A stretch of DNA of 64,000 bases from an uncultured Roseiflexus sp. (GTDB lineage: Bacteria; Chloroflexota; Chloroflexia; Chloroflexales; Roseiflexaceae), in contig CALGYB010000124.1 of assembly GCA_937935075.1 (NCBI GenBank), forward strand, positions 1 through 64,000, given 5' to 3'. Below the pieces are notes generated by a model. The model ran no database searches and had not been told where the DNA came from. It was given only the letters and a program-made list of their open reading frames with translations. Shown piece after piece: positions 9,982 through 20,327 of this stretch (the first letter of the stretch is position 1; every line of letters begins with the position of its first letter). Both the position numbers and the translations under genes were made by a program.

Positions 9982-10686
9982 GTGGACGACCATCTCTACC
10001 GTCAGCGCGCTGCGGAACGCGCGCTCGACTATGTTGAAAACGGCATGGCGATTGGTCTGGGCACCGGCTCGACCGCCTCCTGCATGCTGCGCGATCTAGC
10101 AGCGCGTCTGGCTGAGGGCCGCCTGCACCGGATTGTCGGTGTGCCGACGTCGGAGCAGACTGCGGCGCTGGCGCGCAAACTGGGCATCCCGCTAACGACG
10201 CTCGAACAGCATCCATCCCTCGACCTGGCGCTGGATGGCGCCGATGAAATCGATCCGCACCTGCGGTTGATCAAAGGATTAGGGGGAGCGATGCTGCGCG
10301 AAAAGATCGTTGCCGCATCGGCACAACGCTTCATTGTCATGGCAAGTTTCAGCAAGCGTGTCGAACGTTTGGGGGAGCGCTCACCGCTTCCTGTCGAGGT
10401 GGTGGCATTTGGGATGCCGCTCTGTATGCGGCGGCTGGCAGCGCTCGGCGCGGAGCCGGTGCTGCGCCGCGACCATACCGGCGAGCCGTTTGTGACGGAT
10501 GAAGGCAATCTGATTCTCGACAGTCACTTCGGTATCATTGACGATCCAGAAGCGCTTGCAGCCGCAATCTGCGCCATTCCGGGGGTGGTGGCGCACGGGT
10601 TGTTCCTCGGCATGGCGTCGCTGGCGGTCATTGCGGGTCCCGATGGGATCGTGGAGTTGGAGTGTCCCGACGCTTCCAGGAGATGA
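9982..10686 (+). CDS. rpiA: Ribose-5-phosphate isomerase A
   Basis: MAIGLGTGSTA, LDGADEIDPHLRLIKGLGGAMLREKIVA. Confidence 0.95.
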   Translation: MDDHLYRQRAAERALDYVENGMAIGLGTGSTASCMLRDLAARLAEGRLHRIVGVPTSEQTAALARKLGIPLTTLEQHPSLDLALDGADEIDPHLRLIKGLGGAMLREKIVAASAQRFIVMASFSKRVERLGERSPLPVEVVAFGMPLCMRRLAALGAEPVLRRDHTGEPFVTDEGNLILDSHFGIIDDPEALAAAICAIPGVVAHGLFLGMASLAVIAGPDGIVELECPDASRR

Positions 10687-10699
10687 TGGGGCTGATACA

Positions 10700-10722
10700 G
10701 GGGCGGGTCTGAGACCCGCCCC
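10700..10722. repeat. Inverted repeat between convergent rpiA and ilvD
   Basis: GGGGCGGGTCT-G-AGACCCGCCCC; same GGTCTnAGACC centre as 3022-3050. Confidence 0.7.
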
Positions 10723-10749
10723 GACGGTCAGGCGCCTGTCTACAAAGCA

Positions 10750-12429
10750 CTACGGCGTCACCAGCACTGCGCCTTCCGACGCCGATGACACCAGCGCGCT
10801 GTAGCGCGCCATCGCGCCCCACTCGAAGCGCGGCGCCGGCGGCTGCCAGGCAAGCAACCGGTCGGCGATTTCTTCTTCCGAGAGCAGCAGATCGACACGG
10901 CGCTCATCCAGATTGATCTCGATCTCGTCGCCCTCCCGCACAATCGCAAGCGGACCGCCGCGCGCCGCTTCCGGCGCCACGTGCCCGATCATCACGCCGC
11001 GTGTGGCGCCGCTGAAACGTCCGTCGGTAATGAGCGACACCGACTGTCCAAGACCGGCGCCGACAATCGCCGAGGTCACGCCGAGCATCTCGCGCATGCC
11101 TGGACCGCCGCGCGGCCCTTCGTAGCGGATCACAACAATGTCATCCGGCCGGATTTCGCCGCCGACGATCGCCGCCATCGCCGCCTCTTCGCTGTCGAAA
11201 ACCCGCGCCGGGCCGCGGTGGTAGGTGCGTTCGTAGCCGAACAGTTTGACGACCGATCCTTCGGGCGCCAGGTTGCCGCGCAGCACCAGCAACCCGCCGG
11301 TCGGTTTGATCGGATTGTCGAGCGGACGGATCACATCCTGTCCTGGCGTTTCCACAGCATCGGCGGCCTCTTGCGCCAGCGTGCGCCCGGTGACGGTAAT
11401 CGCATCGCCATGAGCAAAACCGCCATCGACGAGCCGTTTGGCGATCACCTGAATGCCGCCTGCCTGATCGACGTGAATGGCGGAGTATTTGCCGCTCGGC
11501 ATCAGATCGCAACACAGCGGAGTGCGACGGCTGATCGCATCGAAGTCGTCAAGCGTCAGCGGCACGCCCGCCTCACGCGCCAGCGCCAGCAGGTGAAGCA
11601 CCGCATTGGTCGAACCGCCGGTCAACGCCACGCTGGCGATCGCATTCTCGAATGCAGCGCGCGTCAGAATATCGCGCGGCTTCAGGTCACGCTGAAGCAC
11701 ATCCATGATCAACTGACCGGCGCGGTAACCGACCGAGTCCTTGCGCGGGTCGGCAGCCGGCACCGCCGCTGTGCCGATGGGCGACAACCCGATGATCTCC
11801 ATAACTGTCGCCATCGTGTTGGCGGTGTACTGACCGCCGCAGGCGCCGGGACCGGGGCACGCCGCATCCTCAATCTCCTTCAGTTCCTCATCGGTCATTT
11901 TGCCCGCAGCGACGGCGCCGATCGCCTCGTACACGTGCTGAATCGTGACCTCTTTGCCGCGCCAGTGACCGGGGGCGATCGAGCCGCCATAGAGCAGGAA
12001 ACCAGGAATGTTCAGGCGCGTCAACCCCATCGCCGCACCGGGGATCGTCTTGTCACACGCCACCAGCGCAATAATCGCGTCAAACATGTAACCGCGTCCC
12101 ATCAATTCGATGGAGTCGGCGATCAGGTCGCGGCTGATCAGCGACGCTTTCATGCCTTCAGTGCCCATGGTAACGCCGTCGGAAATGGCGACGGTGTTGA
12201 ACTCCATCGGCGTGCCGCCTGCTGCCCGCACACCTTCCTTGACTCGCGCCGCCAGCGCGCGCAGGTTGATGTTGCACGGCATCGTCTCGATCCAGGTATT
12301 GGCAATGCCGATGATCGGCTTTGCCAGGTCCTCGTCGGTAAATCCGATCGCCTTGAGCATCGCGCGCGCCCCGGCGCGGGTGCGCCCATCGGTGATCGTG
12401 CGACTGTGGCGTTTGAGGTCGCTAGACAT
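10750..12429 (-). CDS. ilvD: Dihydroxy-acid dehydratase
   Basis: [25 protein letters not shown]..; [40 protein letters not shown]. Confidence 0.96.
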   Translation of the reverse strand: MSSDLKRHSRTITDGRTRAGARAMLKAIGFTDEDLAKPIIGIANTWIETMPCNINLRALAARVKEGVRAAGGTPMEFNTVAISDGVTMGTEGMKASLISRDLIADSIELMGRGYMFDAIIALVACDKTIPGAAMGLTRLNIPGFLLYGGSIAPGHWRGKEVTIQHVYEAIGAVAAGKMTDEELKEIEDAACPGPGACGGQYTANTMATVMEIIGLSPIGTAAVPAADPRKDSVGYRAGQLIMDVLQRDLKPRDILTRAAFENAIASVALTGGSTNAVLHLLALAREAGVPLTLDDFDAISRRTPLCCDLMPSGKYSAIHVDQAGGIQVIAKRLVDGGFAHGDAITVTGRTLAQEAADAVETPGQDVIRPLDNPIKPTGGLLVLRGNLAPEGSVVKLFGYERTYHRGPARVFDSEEAAMAAIVGGEIRPDDIVVIRYEGPRGGPGMREMLGVTSAIVGAGLGQSVSLITDGRFSGATRGVMIGHVAPEAARGGPLAIVREGDEIEINLDERRVDLLLSEEEIADRLLAWQPPAPRFEWGAMARYSALVSSASEGAVLVTP

Positions 12430-12543
12430 GGCTCCGTCCTTCCGTGGTAGCATGGTTCTCCTGAAAGACTGTTGAGGTGCATCTGCGATTGTACCACTTT
12501 TTGCCCGGCGATTCGTCAGCATGCGAAATGGTATAATAGCGCT

Positions 12544-14541
12544 ATGCCCGACCTGACCCATACAGCCATTGCCGATCCTGTCGCTTTTGAGGAACGGTTG
12601 CGCGCCGTGCCGCTCGCGCCTGGCGTCTACCTCTGGAAAAACACCCAGGGCAAAATTATTTACATTGGCAAGAGCAAGCGGCTGCGTGACCGCATGCGTT
12701 CCTACTTTACCCACCCCGCCGATGTCCACGGCAAAACGGCGCGGCTCGTCGCGCAGATCGCCGATTTTCAGGTGATTGTGACCTCTACCGAGCTTGAAGC
12801 GCTGCTGCTCGAAATGACCCTCATCAAGCAGCACCGTCCGCGCTTCAATGTGATGCTGAAGGACGACAAGAGTTACCCGTATATCAAGGTGACGCTGAAC
12901 GAGCCGTGGCCCCGTATTTTTGCGACGCGCAACCCGCGCTGGGAAGCGGGGGCGCGCTACTTCGGACCATACTCCAGCGCCGGCGCTGTCTACCGCACCC
13001 TCGATCAGCTCAACCGCCTGTTCGCTTTTCGTCCGCCGTCGCGCTGCCCCGACGATAAGTTCAACCGTCACCGGCGGCTCGGCAAACCATGCCTGTACTA
13101 CGACATCAAGCGTTGCCTGGGTCCGTGCGTGCCGGGTCTGGTCAATCAGGACGAGTATCGCACCACAGTCGAGTCGGTCTGCCGCTTCCTTGAAGGGAAG
13201 AGCGACCTGGTGATGAAAACCTTGCGCCGCCAGATGGAAGAGGCGGCGGAACGGCTCGATTTCGAGCGCGCTGCGCGGCTGCGCGACAGTATCCGCGACA
13301 TTGATCTGATCAGCCAGCGGCAGCAGGTCCTGCGCCACGACGCCGCCGACCAAGACGTCATCGGGCTGGCGCGTGAGGAGGGCATGGCGGTCGTTCAGGT
13401 GCTCTGCATTCGCGCAGGAAAATTGATCAGCGCCGAGTCGTTCCCGTTGCAAAATGCCGAAGGGGAGCGCAGCGAAGACCTGCTCGCCTCGTTCCTGACG
13501 CAATTCTATGACGCAGCCGCCGAACTCCCGGCGACGTTGCTGCTGCCCATACCGCTCGACGATCTGGCAGTCATTGAGCAGTGGCTGGCGCAAAAAGCAG
13601 GGCGCAAGATTACTTTGCACACGCCGCAGCGCGGCGAAAGGCGCCGTCTCGTCGAACTTGCCGAACAGAATGCCCGCCAGAAACTCGACGAACTCCGTCT
13701 GCAATGGCTCAACAGCGAGCAACGCGCGGTGGCGGGGTTGGCCGAAGTGCGCGATCTGCTGGGCCTGAGTGCGTTGCCGACGCGCATCGAATGTTTCGAT
13801 GTTTCCAATACCCAGGGAAGCCATTCGGTGGGGGCGATGGTCGTCTTCGAGCATGGTGAACCAAAAAAGAGCCGCTACCGCAAGTTCAGGATCAAAACCG
13901 TCGAAGGCGCAAACGACGTCGCTTCGATCCAGGAAGTGCTGCGGCGGCGCTTCCGGCGCGCCGCCATGGTCATCGGCGAAGAGGAACACCCGGCGGACGA
14001 GCGCGTGGTCAACGGTCAGACCGATGTCGTAGAGCAGGAAGAGGGGGACAAGACCGATGCGCCGGGATTACAGGCCGACCTCGAACGTCAGGAGACGTGG
14101 GCGGAACTGCCCGACCTCATCCTGATCGACGGCGGCATCGGCCAGGTGAATGGCGCATTGCACGTGCTGCGCGACCTGCGCTTCGAGCATATTCCGGTCG
14201 TTGGAGTCGTCAAGGGTCCGAACCGTGACCGCTTCGATCTGCTGATCCCCGGCGCGAGCGATCTCATCGTTCTCGAGCGCGATAGCGCCGCGTTGCGTCT
14301 TATCCGGCAGATTGACGAAGAAGCCGACCGTTTTGCGAAAGATTATCACCGCAAACTGCGCAGCAAATCGGCGACCGCGTCGCGCCTGGAAGAGATCCCC
14401 GGCATCGGTCCGAAGCGGCGCCAGTTGCTGCTCAAACGCTTTGGCTCACTCGACGGCATTCGCAACGCAACCGTTGACGAAATCGCCGCCGTACCGGGCA
14501 TGACGCGCAAGGCGGCTGAGGAGTTGAAGAGCCTGTTGTAG
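12544..14541 (+). CDS. uvrC: Excinuclease ABC subunit C
   Basis: GIY-YIG N-terminus ([30 protein letters not shown]), UVR motif, [26 protein letters not shown]-terminal HhH. Confidence 0.96.
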   Translation: MPDLTHTAIADPVAFEERLRAVPLAPGVYLWKNTQGKIIYIGKSKRLRDRMRSYFTHPADVHGKTARLVAQIADFQVIVTSTELEALLLEMTLIKQHRPRFNVMLKDDKSYPYIKVTLNEPWPRIFATRNPRWEAGARYFGPYSSAGAVYRTLDQLNRLFAFRPPSRCPDDKFNRHRRLGKPCLYYDIKRCLGPCVPGLVNQDEYRTTVESVCRFLEGKSDLVMKTLRRQMEEAAERLDFERAARLRDSIRDIDLISQRQQVLRHDAADQDVIGLAREEGMAVVQVLCIRAGKLISAESFPLQNAEGERSEDLLASFLTQFYDAAAELPATLLLPIPLDDLAVIEQWLAQKAGRKITLHTPQRGERRRLVELAEQNARQKLDELRLQWLNSEQRAVAGLAEVRDLLGLSALPTRIECFDVSNTQGSHSVGAMVVFEHGEPKKSRYRKFRIKTVEGANDVASIQEVLRRRFRRAAMVIGEEEHPADERVVNGQTDVVEQEEGDKTDAPGLQADLERQETWAELPDLILIDGGIGQVNGALHVLRDLRFEHIPVVGVVKGPNRDRFDLLIPGASDLIVLERDSAALRLIRQIDEEADRFAKDYHRKLRSKSATASRLEEIPGIGPKRRQLLLKRFGSLDGIRNATVDEIAAVPGMTRKAAEELKSLL

Positions 14542-14630
14542 GGTTGCGGCGAATTGGCCCTGGCGCCTGAATCGTGCTACACTTGTTTGTAAGCGGGCAT
14601 CGTTGCATTGTCTGAGGCAGAAGGTGACAT

Positions 14631-14843
14631 ATGAGCGTCATTGAGTTCTAAACTCGCGTCGAGCATGGCACTATCAAGCTGCCGGAGGAATATCGTCATC
14701 TCGTCACGGGTCGTGTGCGCATCATTATTCTCATCAACGAGGACGAGGATGAGGAGGATATGGTGGAGTTTCTCCTCGATCATCCCTATCACAGTGATTC
14801 GTTCACACCGTTGAAGCGAGATGAAATCTATGAGCGCCGGTAG
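14631..14843 (+). pseudogene. VapB-like antitoxin reading frame interrupted by an in-frame TAA at codon 7
   Basis: MSVIEF*TRVEHGTIKLPEEYRHLVTGRVRIIILINEDEDEEDMVEFLLDHPYHSDSFTPLKRDEIYERR; remainder is open to the TAG overlapping the next gene. Confidence 0.65.
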
Positions 14844-15219
14844 CGGGTCCTCCTCTCTGGTATTTATTGACACAAATATCTGGCTGTATGCCTTCAGTCA
14901 GATTCAGGACATCCAGAAAGCGCATCGAGCCAGAGTGCTCGTTCGTGGCACGTCACAGATTGTCTTGAGTACGCAAGTCATCAATGAAGTCGCCGTCAAC
15001 CTGCTGCGCAAATTTCAAGCCACTGAGTCGGATATTCGCAAGTTGATACGCTCGTTCTATCGCAAATATCTGATTATTGAGCATAGCCGCGCTATTCTTT
15101 TGCACACTTCCGATCTCCGCACTGTGTACCGGGTTTCGTACTGGGATAGTTTGATCCTGTCTAGCGCACTCGCGGCAGGGGCGACTATCCTTTACCCGAG
15201 GATATGCAGGAAGGGCTGA
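14821..15219 (+). CDS. PIN-domain toxin (VapC-like)
   Basis: SSLVFIDTNIWLYAFSQ..STQVINEVAVNLL..SYWDSLILSSALAAGATILYP; PIN acidic residues in expected order. Confidence 0.85.
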   Translation: MKSMSAGSGSSSLVFIDTNIWLYAFSQIQDIQKAHRARVLVRGTSQIVLSTQVINEVAVNLLRKFQATESDIRKLIRSFYRKYLIIEHSRAILLHTSDLRTVYRVSYWDSLILSSALAAGATILYPRICRKG

Positions 15220-15289
15220 TGGTTGCCAACCAACTCACGATTGTCAACCCTCTGAGAGATTCATCGTAATCGTGAACGTGTTCGAGATC

Positions 15290-16960
15290 TCAGTGGATTG
15301 TCGCCATTGCCTGCGCGGCGCGTTGCGCATAGGCGGCAAGGTCGTCGCGCCCACGTTCCTGCCAGGCATACACCCAGACGCCCAGTTCTTCGCGCACCTC
15401 ATCGGCATAGTCGAGATGCGCCAGGATTTCGGCGCCATGGTCGGGATCGCCGTTCCACACATACGCCATGCCCAGCGCCTTGCCTACCGCCTGATCATCG
15501 GCAAGCAATGATTGTGCGCGCTCGAGGGCATTGATCGCGCGCGGATAGTCGCCTCGATCAAGCGCCAGCATGCCCAGCCGCTTCTGGATCAGCGGCGAGT
15601 CCGGCGCCATCCGCAGCCCATGGTTGACCCAGACGACCGACTCATGCATCAGTGTGGTGCGCTCCTCCTGCGCCAGCCCTTCAGTAAGCATCGCGCGCGC
15701 CTGAAACCATGCAGAGACATTGCCCGCCCCCGCAGCCGCAAGGTGCGACGCACTCATCGTCAACGCAACGATGCCCGTCACAGCGATTGCCAGAGACCGC
15801 CGGGCATAGCGTTGAGGCGTGTGGTCGGCAGTCTGCAACGGTGCGTCAATTGGACGCCAGACAGCGGTAGCGGCGATGCCGAAGAGAGCGAACGCCAGGA
15901 TCATCGTTGCCCAGGATGTATCATACTGCGGTGCGTCGGTCAGCCCGTGGAGCAGGAGGACAACGCAGCCGATCGTTGCGCCCTGCATGAGTGGCGGTTG
16001 CGCGTGGAGCGCTGACGCAATGCGCCGCAACGACGCCATAAGCAACCAGAGAAAGCCGATCAGCCCAGCGATGCCCTGCGCCAGCCAGACGCCGAGGAAC
16101 AGATTGTGCGCATAGCCGATGGAGGTGGGAATAATGAGCAACTGAAAGCGCGAATACATCTGCCCGAACACCGCTCCCGGCCCGATGCCGCTGAACGGAA
16201 AATCGAGCGCCAGAAACAGGCTGTTGCGATAGACCGCCAGCCGATCCTCGGCGCGCAGCAGCGCCGAAGCGAAGGCGTCCTGCGCCAATGGATGTCGGAC
16301 CAGCAGGAGGATACCGGCGATTACGCCGGCAAGAGTTGCACCCGCAACGATGGTGTTCCGTCGGTCGAAACGCGGCAGACAGGCGCCGGATCGATGCGCG
16401 TCCACCTGTATGCGCACCAGGCGCCAGAGCAGGCTTGCCGCCGCCAGCGCAACGAATGCGCCGCGCGAAGAAGTAAGCAACAAACCAAAGGCGACGGCGG
16501 CGGCGGCAACGCCCCACGCCGCGCGATATGCGCCGCGCGCGGTCCATGCCAGCCCGACGATGAGCGGTATCGCCGGCGCCAGGAACGATCCCGCGGCATT
16601 GGCATCAATGAATACCGGCGTCATATCTGGAAACGGCGCACTGAGCAGCCGCCCAAGCCAGGCGGCAAGCCCCAGTTTCTCATCGAACCCCAGATGCCGA
16701 TACTGCGTCGCCAGCAAGACGCTGTACCCAATGCTCCAGCACGCCAGAACCATGGCGACGATCATCAATCGGTGGCGCAGAACGGCCACAATGCCAAGGT
16801 AGACGATCACTCCCATTATCATGGGAAAGAGCCACGCCAGGCTCACAACGGGGTCGTAGGAAACGAACGTTCCCAGGACACCGCCGACAACGAACAGCAT
16901 CAGCGGTCGTACAAAGGGTATGCGATGCAGCATAGAGTTTATGACCATTTCAGCGCGCAT
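15290..16960 (-). CDS. O-antigen ligase-like polytopic membrane protein with C-terminal TPR-like region
   Basis: Many TM segments; LLLTSSRGAFVALAAASLLW and FSGIGPGAVFGQMYSRF..YAHNLFLGVWLAQGIAGLIGFLWLL typical of Wzy_C/RfaL families. Confidence 0.8.
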   Translation of the reverse strand: MRAEMVINSMLHRIPFVRPLMLFVVGGVLGTFVSYDPVVSLAWLFPMIMGVIVYLGIVAVLRHRLMIVAMVLACWSIGYSVLLATQYRHLGFDEKLGLAAWLGRLLSAPFPDMTPVFIDANAAGSFLAPAIPLIVGLAWTARGAYRAAWGVAAAAVAFGLLLTSSRGAFVALAAASLLWRLVRIQVDAHRSGACLPRFDRRNTIVAGATLAGVIAGILLLVRHPLAQDAFASALLRAEDRLAVYRNSLFLALDFPFSGIGPGAVFGQMYSRFQLLIIPTSIGYAHNLFLGVWLAQGIAGLIGFLWLLMASLRRIASALHAQPPLMQGATIGCVVLLLHGLTDAPQYDTSWATMILAFALFGIAATAVWRPIDAPLQTADHTPQRYARRSLAIAVTGIVALTMSASHLAAAGAGNVSAWFQARAMLTEGLAQEERTTLMHESVVWVNHGLRMAPDSPLIQKRLGMLALDRGDYPRAINALERAQSLLADDQAVGKALGMAYVWNGDPDHGAEILAHLDYADEVREELGVWVYAWQERGRDDLAAYAQRAAQAMATIH

Positions 16961-17110
16961 ATGTTGCCATGCTATACTACGGCATCCGGTCAACAAAGCG
17001 ATGACGAAAGCGCCGGCACAGATAAGAAAAGTATCATTCTCACTCTGCATTTGTTCGATACTGGAGGGATGTGATCCATCCGCTTCTCTCCCTCCGCACG
17101 CGCCGACACG

Positions 17111-17147
17111 AAAAAACCCCCTCTTCTGAGATACAGAAGAGGGGGGG
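17111..17147 (-). terminator. Rho-independent terminator of the sigma factor gene
   Basis: CCCCCTCTTCTG-agata-CAGAAGAGGGGG preceded on + strand by AAAAAA (T-run on - strand). Confidence 0.85.
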
Positions 17148-17165
17148 TGAAGCGAAGACCACGTT

Positions 17166-18215
17166 CTACTCCAGGTAGTCACGCAGGTGCAGTCCCACAT
17201 CGGGTGCGCGCAGGCGCCGCAGTGCTTCCGCCTCGATCTGGCGCGCGCGCTCGCGGGTCATCCCCAGCACCCGCCCGACCTCCTCGAGCGTGCGGCGCTG
17301 GCCGTCCACCAGCCCATAGCGCAGATCAATGATCCGCCGTTCGCGCTCGTTCAGGCGATCAAGTGCAGCGGCAAGATCGCGCCGCAGCAACTGCTGCGAC
17401 GCCGCCTCAACCGGCGTGGGCAACTCGCTATCCTGCAAGAAATCGCCGAGGGTATGCTCGCCATCCTCACCAACCGGCGTCTCAAGTGATACCGGACGGC
17501 GCGACGCCTCGAGCACGCGCTCAATCCGCTCGGTCGGCTGCCCGAGTGCAGTTGCAATCTCCTCAGGCGTCGGCTGCCGCTCCAGCGCCTGCGCCAGGCG
17601 ATCAGCAGCGCGCTTGACCTGCCCGACCGATTCGCTCATATGCACCGGCAGGCGGATAGTGCGTCCCTGCTCGGCGATAGCGCGGGTCACTGCCTGGCGG
17701 ATCCACCAGGTTGCATACGTCGAGAAGCGATTGCCCTTGTGGTAGTCGAACTTCTCAACGGCGCGCATCAGGCCGATATTCCCTTCCTGGATCAGGTCGA
17801 GCAACGAAAGCCCCCGGCCAACATACTTTTTAGCAATGCTCACCACCAAACGCAGGTTCGCCTGGATCAGATGGCGGCGCGCTTCCTGACCGGCGGCCAC
17901 ATCGGCGAGCAGCGCCTGACGCAACTGCGGGCTGAGATCTTCCGCCGACGCCAGGCGACGTTCAGCGGCAGCGCCGCGCTCCATGCGCTCGGCAAGCTCG
18001 ATCTCCTCCGCAGCCGTCAGCAGTGGAACACGGCCGATCTCCTGCAGGTAGTGCTGGATCGAATCGAGGGTCGAATCCGACTCCAGCGTTTCCTCCAGAT
18101 TCTCGGTTGCAATATCTTCAATATCTGTCACGGGCGCCACATCGTCTTCATTGACGATTGCGCGGCGCTCATCGAGTTCATCCCACGGATGTCGTTCCGG
18201 CATCATTCGGCTCAT
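17166..18215 (-). CDS. Sigma-70 family RNA polymerase sigma factor (primary/group 2-like)
   Basis: [71 protein letters not shown]-terminal [19 protein letters not shown]. Confidence 0.93.
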   Translation of the reverse strand: MSRMMPERHPWDELDERRAIVNEDDVAPVTDIEDIATENLEETLESDSTLDSIQHYLQEIGRVPLLTAAEEIELAERMERGAAAERRLASAEDLSPQLRQALLADVAAGQEARRHLIQANLRLVVSIAKKYVGRGLSLLDLIQEGNIGLMRAVEKFDYHKGNRFSTYATWWIRQAVTRAIAEQGRTIRLPVHMSESVGQVKRAADRLAQALERQPTPEEIATALGQPTERIERVLEASRRPVSLETPVGEDGEHTLGDFLQDSELPTPVEAASQQLLRRDLAAALDRLNERERRIIDLRYGLVDGQRRTLEEVGRVLGMTRERARQIEAEALRRLRAPDVGLHLRDYLE

Positions 18216-18577
18216 GGCGCAACTCCATCTAGAGAGACATAGCGCGGCTCCCCCACTATGCCGGGAGGAGCCGCGCCCTCTTCGTATCCTGTCTCAGGCG
18301 CGCTCAACGAGCCTGGTCGAGCGCTGTTGCTCATGTAAGGGGGCGACAAACCCACCAGGCTCTTGAAGACAAGAACCCGACATAATCATACACTCAGGGC
18401 GCTTGCCTTGTCAATAATCAAAAAGATAAAGAACACATTAATGCAGCCCCGGCTCGCTGAGGCGCAATCTTCTTATTCGTTGTATTATACGATGGAAAAC
18501 GTCAGTTGGATGCAGTTTTGGGGCAAACCGATATAGCCCGCTGGTGCGGGCTGACACGAAGAAAGTCCTGCAACCTA

Positions 18578-18654
<77 letters not shown>

Positions 18655-18703
18655 TGGGAACCATGTGAATCATACGCAAGACGCCAGGGTTTGTCAAATT
18701 GTC

Positions 18704-18760
18704 CGAGAACCGGGAACCGAGAACCGGGAACCAAGAACCGAGAACCGGGAACCGAGAACC
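18704..18760. repeat. Short tandem repeat of GAACCG(A/G)G
   Basis: gagaaccgggaaccgagaaccgggaaccaagaaccgagaaccgggaaccgagaacc. Confidence 0.9.
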
Positions 18761-18784
18761 CATTCTCTAATCCCTAATCCCTAG

Positions 18785-19148
18785 AGCCTGTTATGCACTT
18801 CAGAGATACACGTGGTATGATTTCAGTATGACACGTCAACCCTATCCCAGCGATGTGAGCGACGAGGAGCGGGCCTTCGTCGCTTCGACCGGCTCAGCGC
18901 ACCGCCGCGCGCGGCGATCGTTGACGCGCGCACGATGCAATCGCCCCCCCTGCCCCCCTGCCCCCCCTGCCCCCCCCCGCAGGGGGGAGGGGAAAGGGGG
19001 GCAGGGGGGGCGCAGCGCGCGCCGGCGATGACGGGCATAAACGTCCCCCCCTTTCCCCCCCCCGCATGCGGGGGGGAAAGGGGGGGCGGCAAGGTCCACG
19101 TGGCTGAAGCGGTTCATTACCGTTATGCTCGAAAGTACATAACAGGCT
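18785..19148. mobile_element. Internally deleted 364-bp IS5-like (MITE-like) element flanked by CTAG
   Basis: AGCCTGTTATGcACTT...AAGTaCATAACAGGCT terminal inverted repeats; CTAG on both sides; ends match the 42986-44146 element; retains MTRQPYPSDVSDEERAFVA transposase start. Confidence 0.85.
18945..19090. repeat. Poly-C/poly-G palindromic hairpin repeats inside the mini-IS
   Basis: CCCCCCCTTTCCCCCCCCCGCATGCGGGGGGGAAAGGGGGG and a second C-rich/G-rich pair. Confidence 0.85.
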
Positions 19149-19152
19149 CTAG

Positions 19153-19306
19153 CCGCAGCGTGCCGTCCGGGTTTAGCAAGGCATCCGTCGGCGTGGACGC
19201 CGCCGGCGCCGCCGTGCTGTGCGCGCCGACGCGCGGCGCGGCGCTGGCCAGAGCGAGCAGCATACCGAGCAGCATGAGGGTGATGGTCCAGGTGCGGGTG
19301 CGCATA
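19153..19306 (-). pseudogene. 5' fragment of a secreted protein gene truncated by the mini-IS
   Basis: MRTRTWTITLMLLGMLLALASAAPRVGAHSTAAPAASTPTDALLNPDGTLRLEP then runs into the IS terminal repeat. Confidence 0.65.
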
Positions 19307-20327
19307 CGGTGATGTTCTCCTTTCTGTGATGTTGAATACATGTGGACAAGCAACGACCGGCGCCGACAAGACGGAGACCTGCACTCACGCACCATGCGGG
19401 CGTCGGAGACAGCGCGTGCGAGATAATGATGGCGCAACGCGCCTCCTTCACGGTCGTGACCGTTCCCCGCTCCGTCGGTCGGCGGCGCGCCTGCCGTCGC
19501 CAGGCGTCGTGACCGCGCCGATGGGGTCGTCAGGCAGTGGTAATGGTGCCATGACGTGTTACAAACGTATCCCGACGTGCGGGTGATATGCGGCAATGCC
19601 GGAGATCTGCGGAGGGGGAGGGAAAGCCGGCGCCGCTCGCTGCCGGAACCCGCATGCGGCGCAACGCGCGGTCCGTTTCCAACCCCGGCGGGGCGGCGCC
19701 GGGCGTCTTTCTTGTGCATCTTCCGACGTGGGCGCCGGAGCGTGGCGGATGGAACGCGCTTGCGGGCAACGAGGGTTCCTTCACAATACGCTGGCGCGCC
19801 GCGCTGCCGCATACCCCGCTGCGCACCGTCTGTGGGCGTCCTGTGCCGCATGCCCACGGCGCACGCCCGCTGTCTGGACATCCAGCCAATCGTGTGTTCC
19901 TTCACCATCCCCCGTTGCGCCGTTGCGACCGCATGACGAGGGTGGCGGGGCAGGCGTTGATTGCTGGCGCTTCGTCTCGCATCCACGCGGTTCTCACACG
20001 AAATAGCGGTCAGTCAGACACGATGTTCGAGGGTTCGGTTCGCAAGGCGCAACGGTCAACACACACCGGCGTCCTGCCGCGCGCCAGCGGTATGGTCCAA
20101 ATGCCCGATTGGGCGGGCGAAGGCACTGCCTTCGCTTACCCAACGCCAGCCGGCTATGTGGAGGTGATTGGCCCAGGGATCGACAGGGGTAGGGCGGAAT
20201 TCATTCCGCCCTACGCATATTGCAAGGTTTTTCTGGCTCGTGTTACCCATCCTGCCGATCATCTCTCGTTGGAAGCGGTCGATCCGCGCGGCGACTGCGG
20301 GATGTTATTTCTAAGGTTTTTGCCTCC

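Noticed and set aside
10981-12450. 489-aa + strand ORF opposite ilvD
   Set aside because: Antisense shadow of ilvD with no recognisable domain and biased composition.
12430-13989. 1079-aa - strand ORF extending ilvD upstream through uvrC
   Set aside because: The segment is antisense to uvrC, which has full protein-family support; ilvD begins cleanly at MSSDLKRH (12429). Long antisense frames are expected at this GC content.
16106-17074. 322-aa + strand ORF opposite the O-antigen ligase-like gene
   Set aside because: Arg/Gln-rich shadow frame with no domain; ligase-like gene on - strand has coherent TM pattern.
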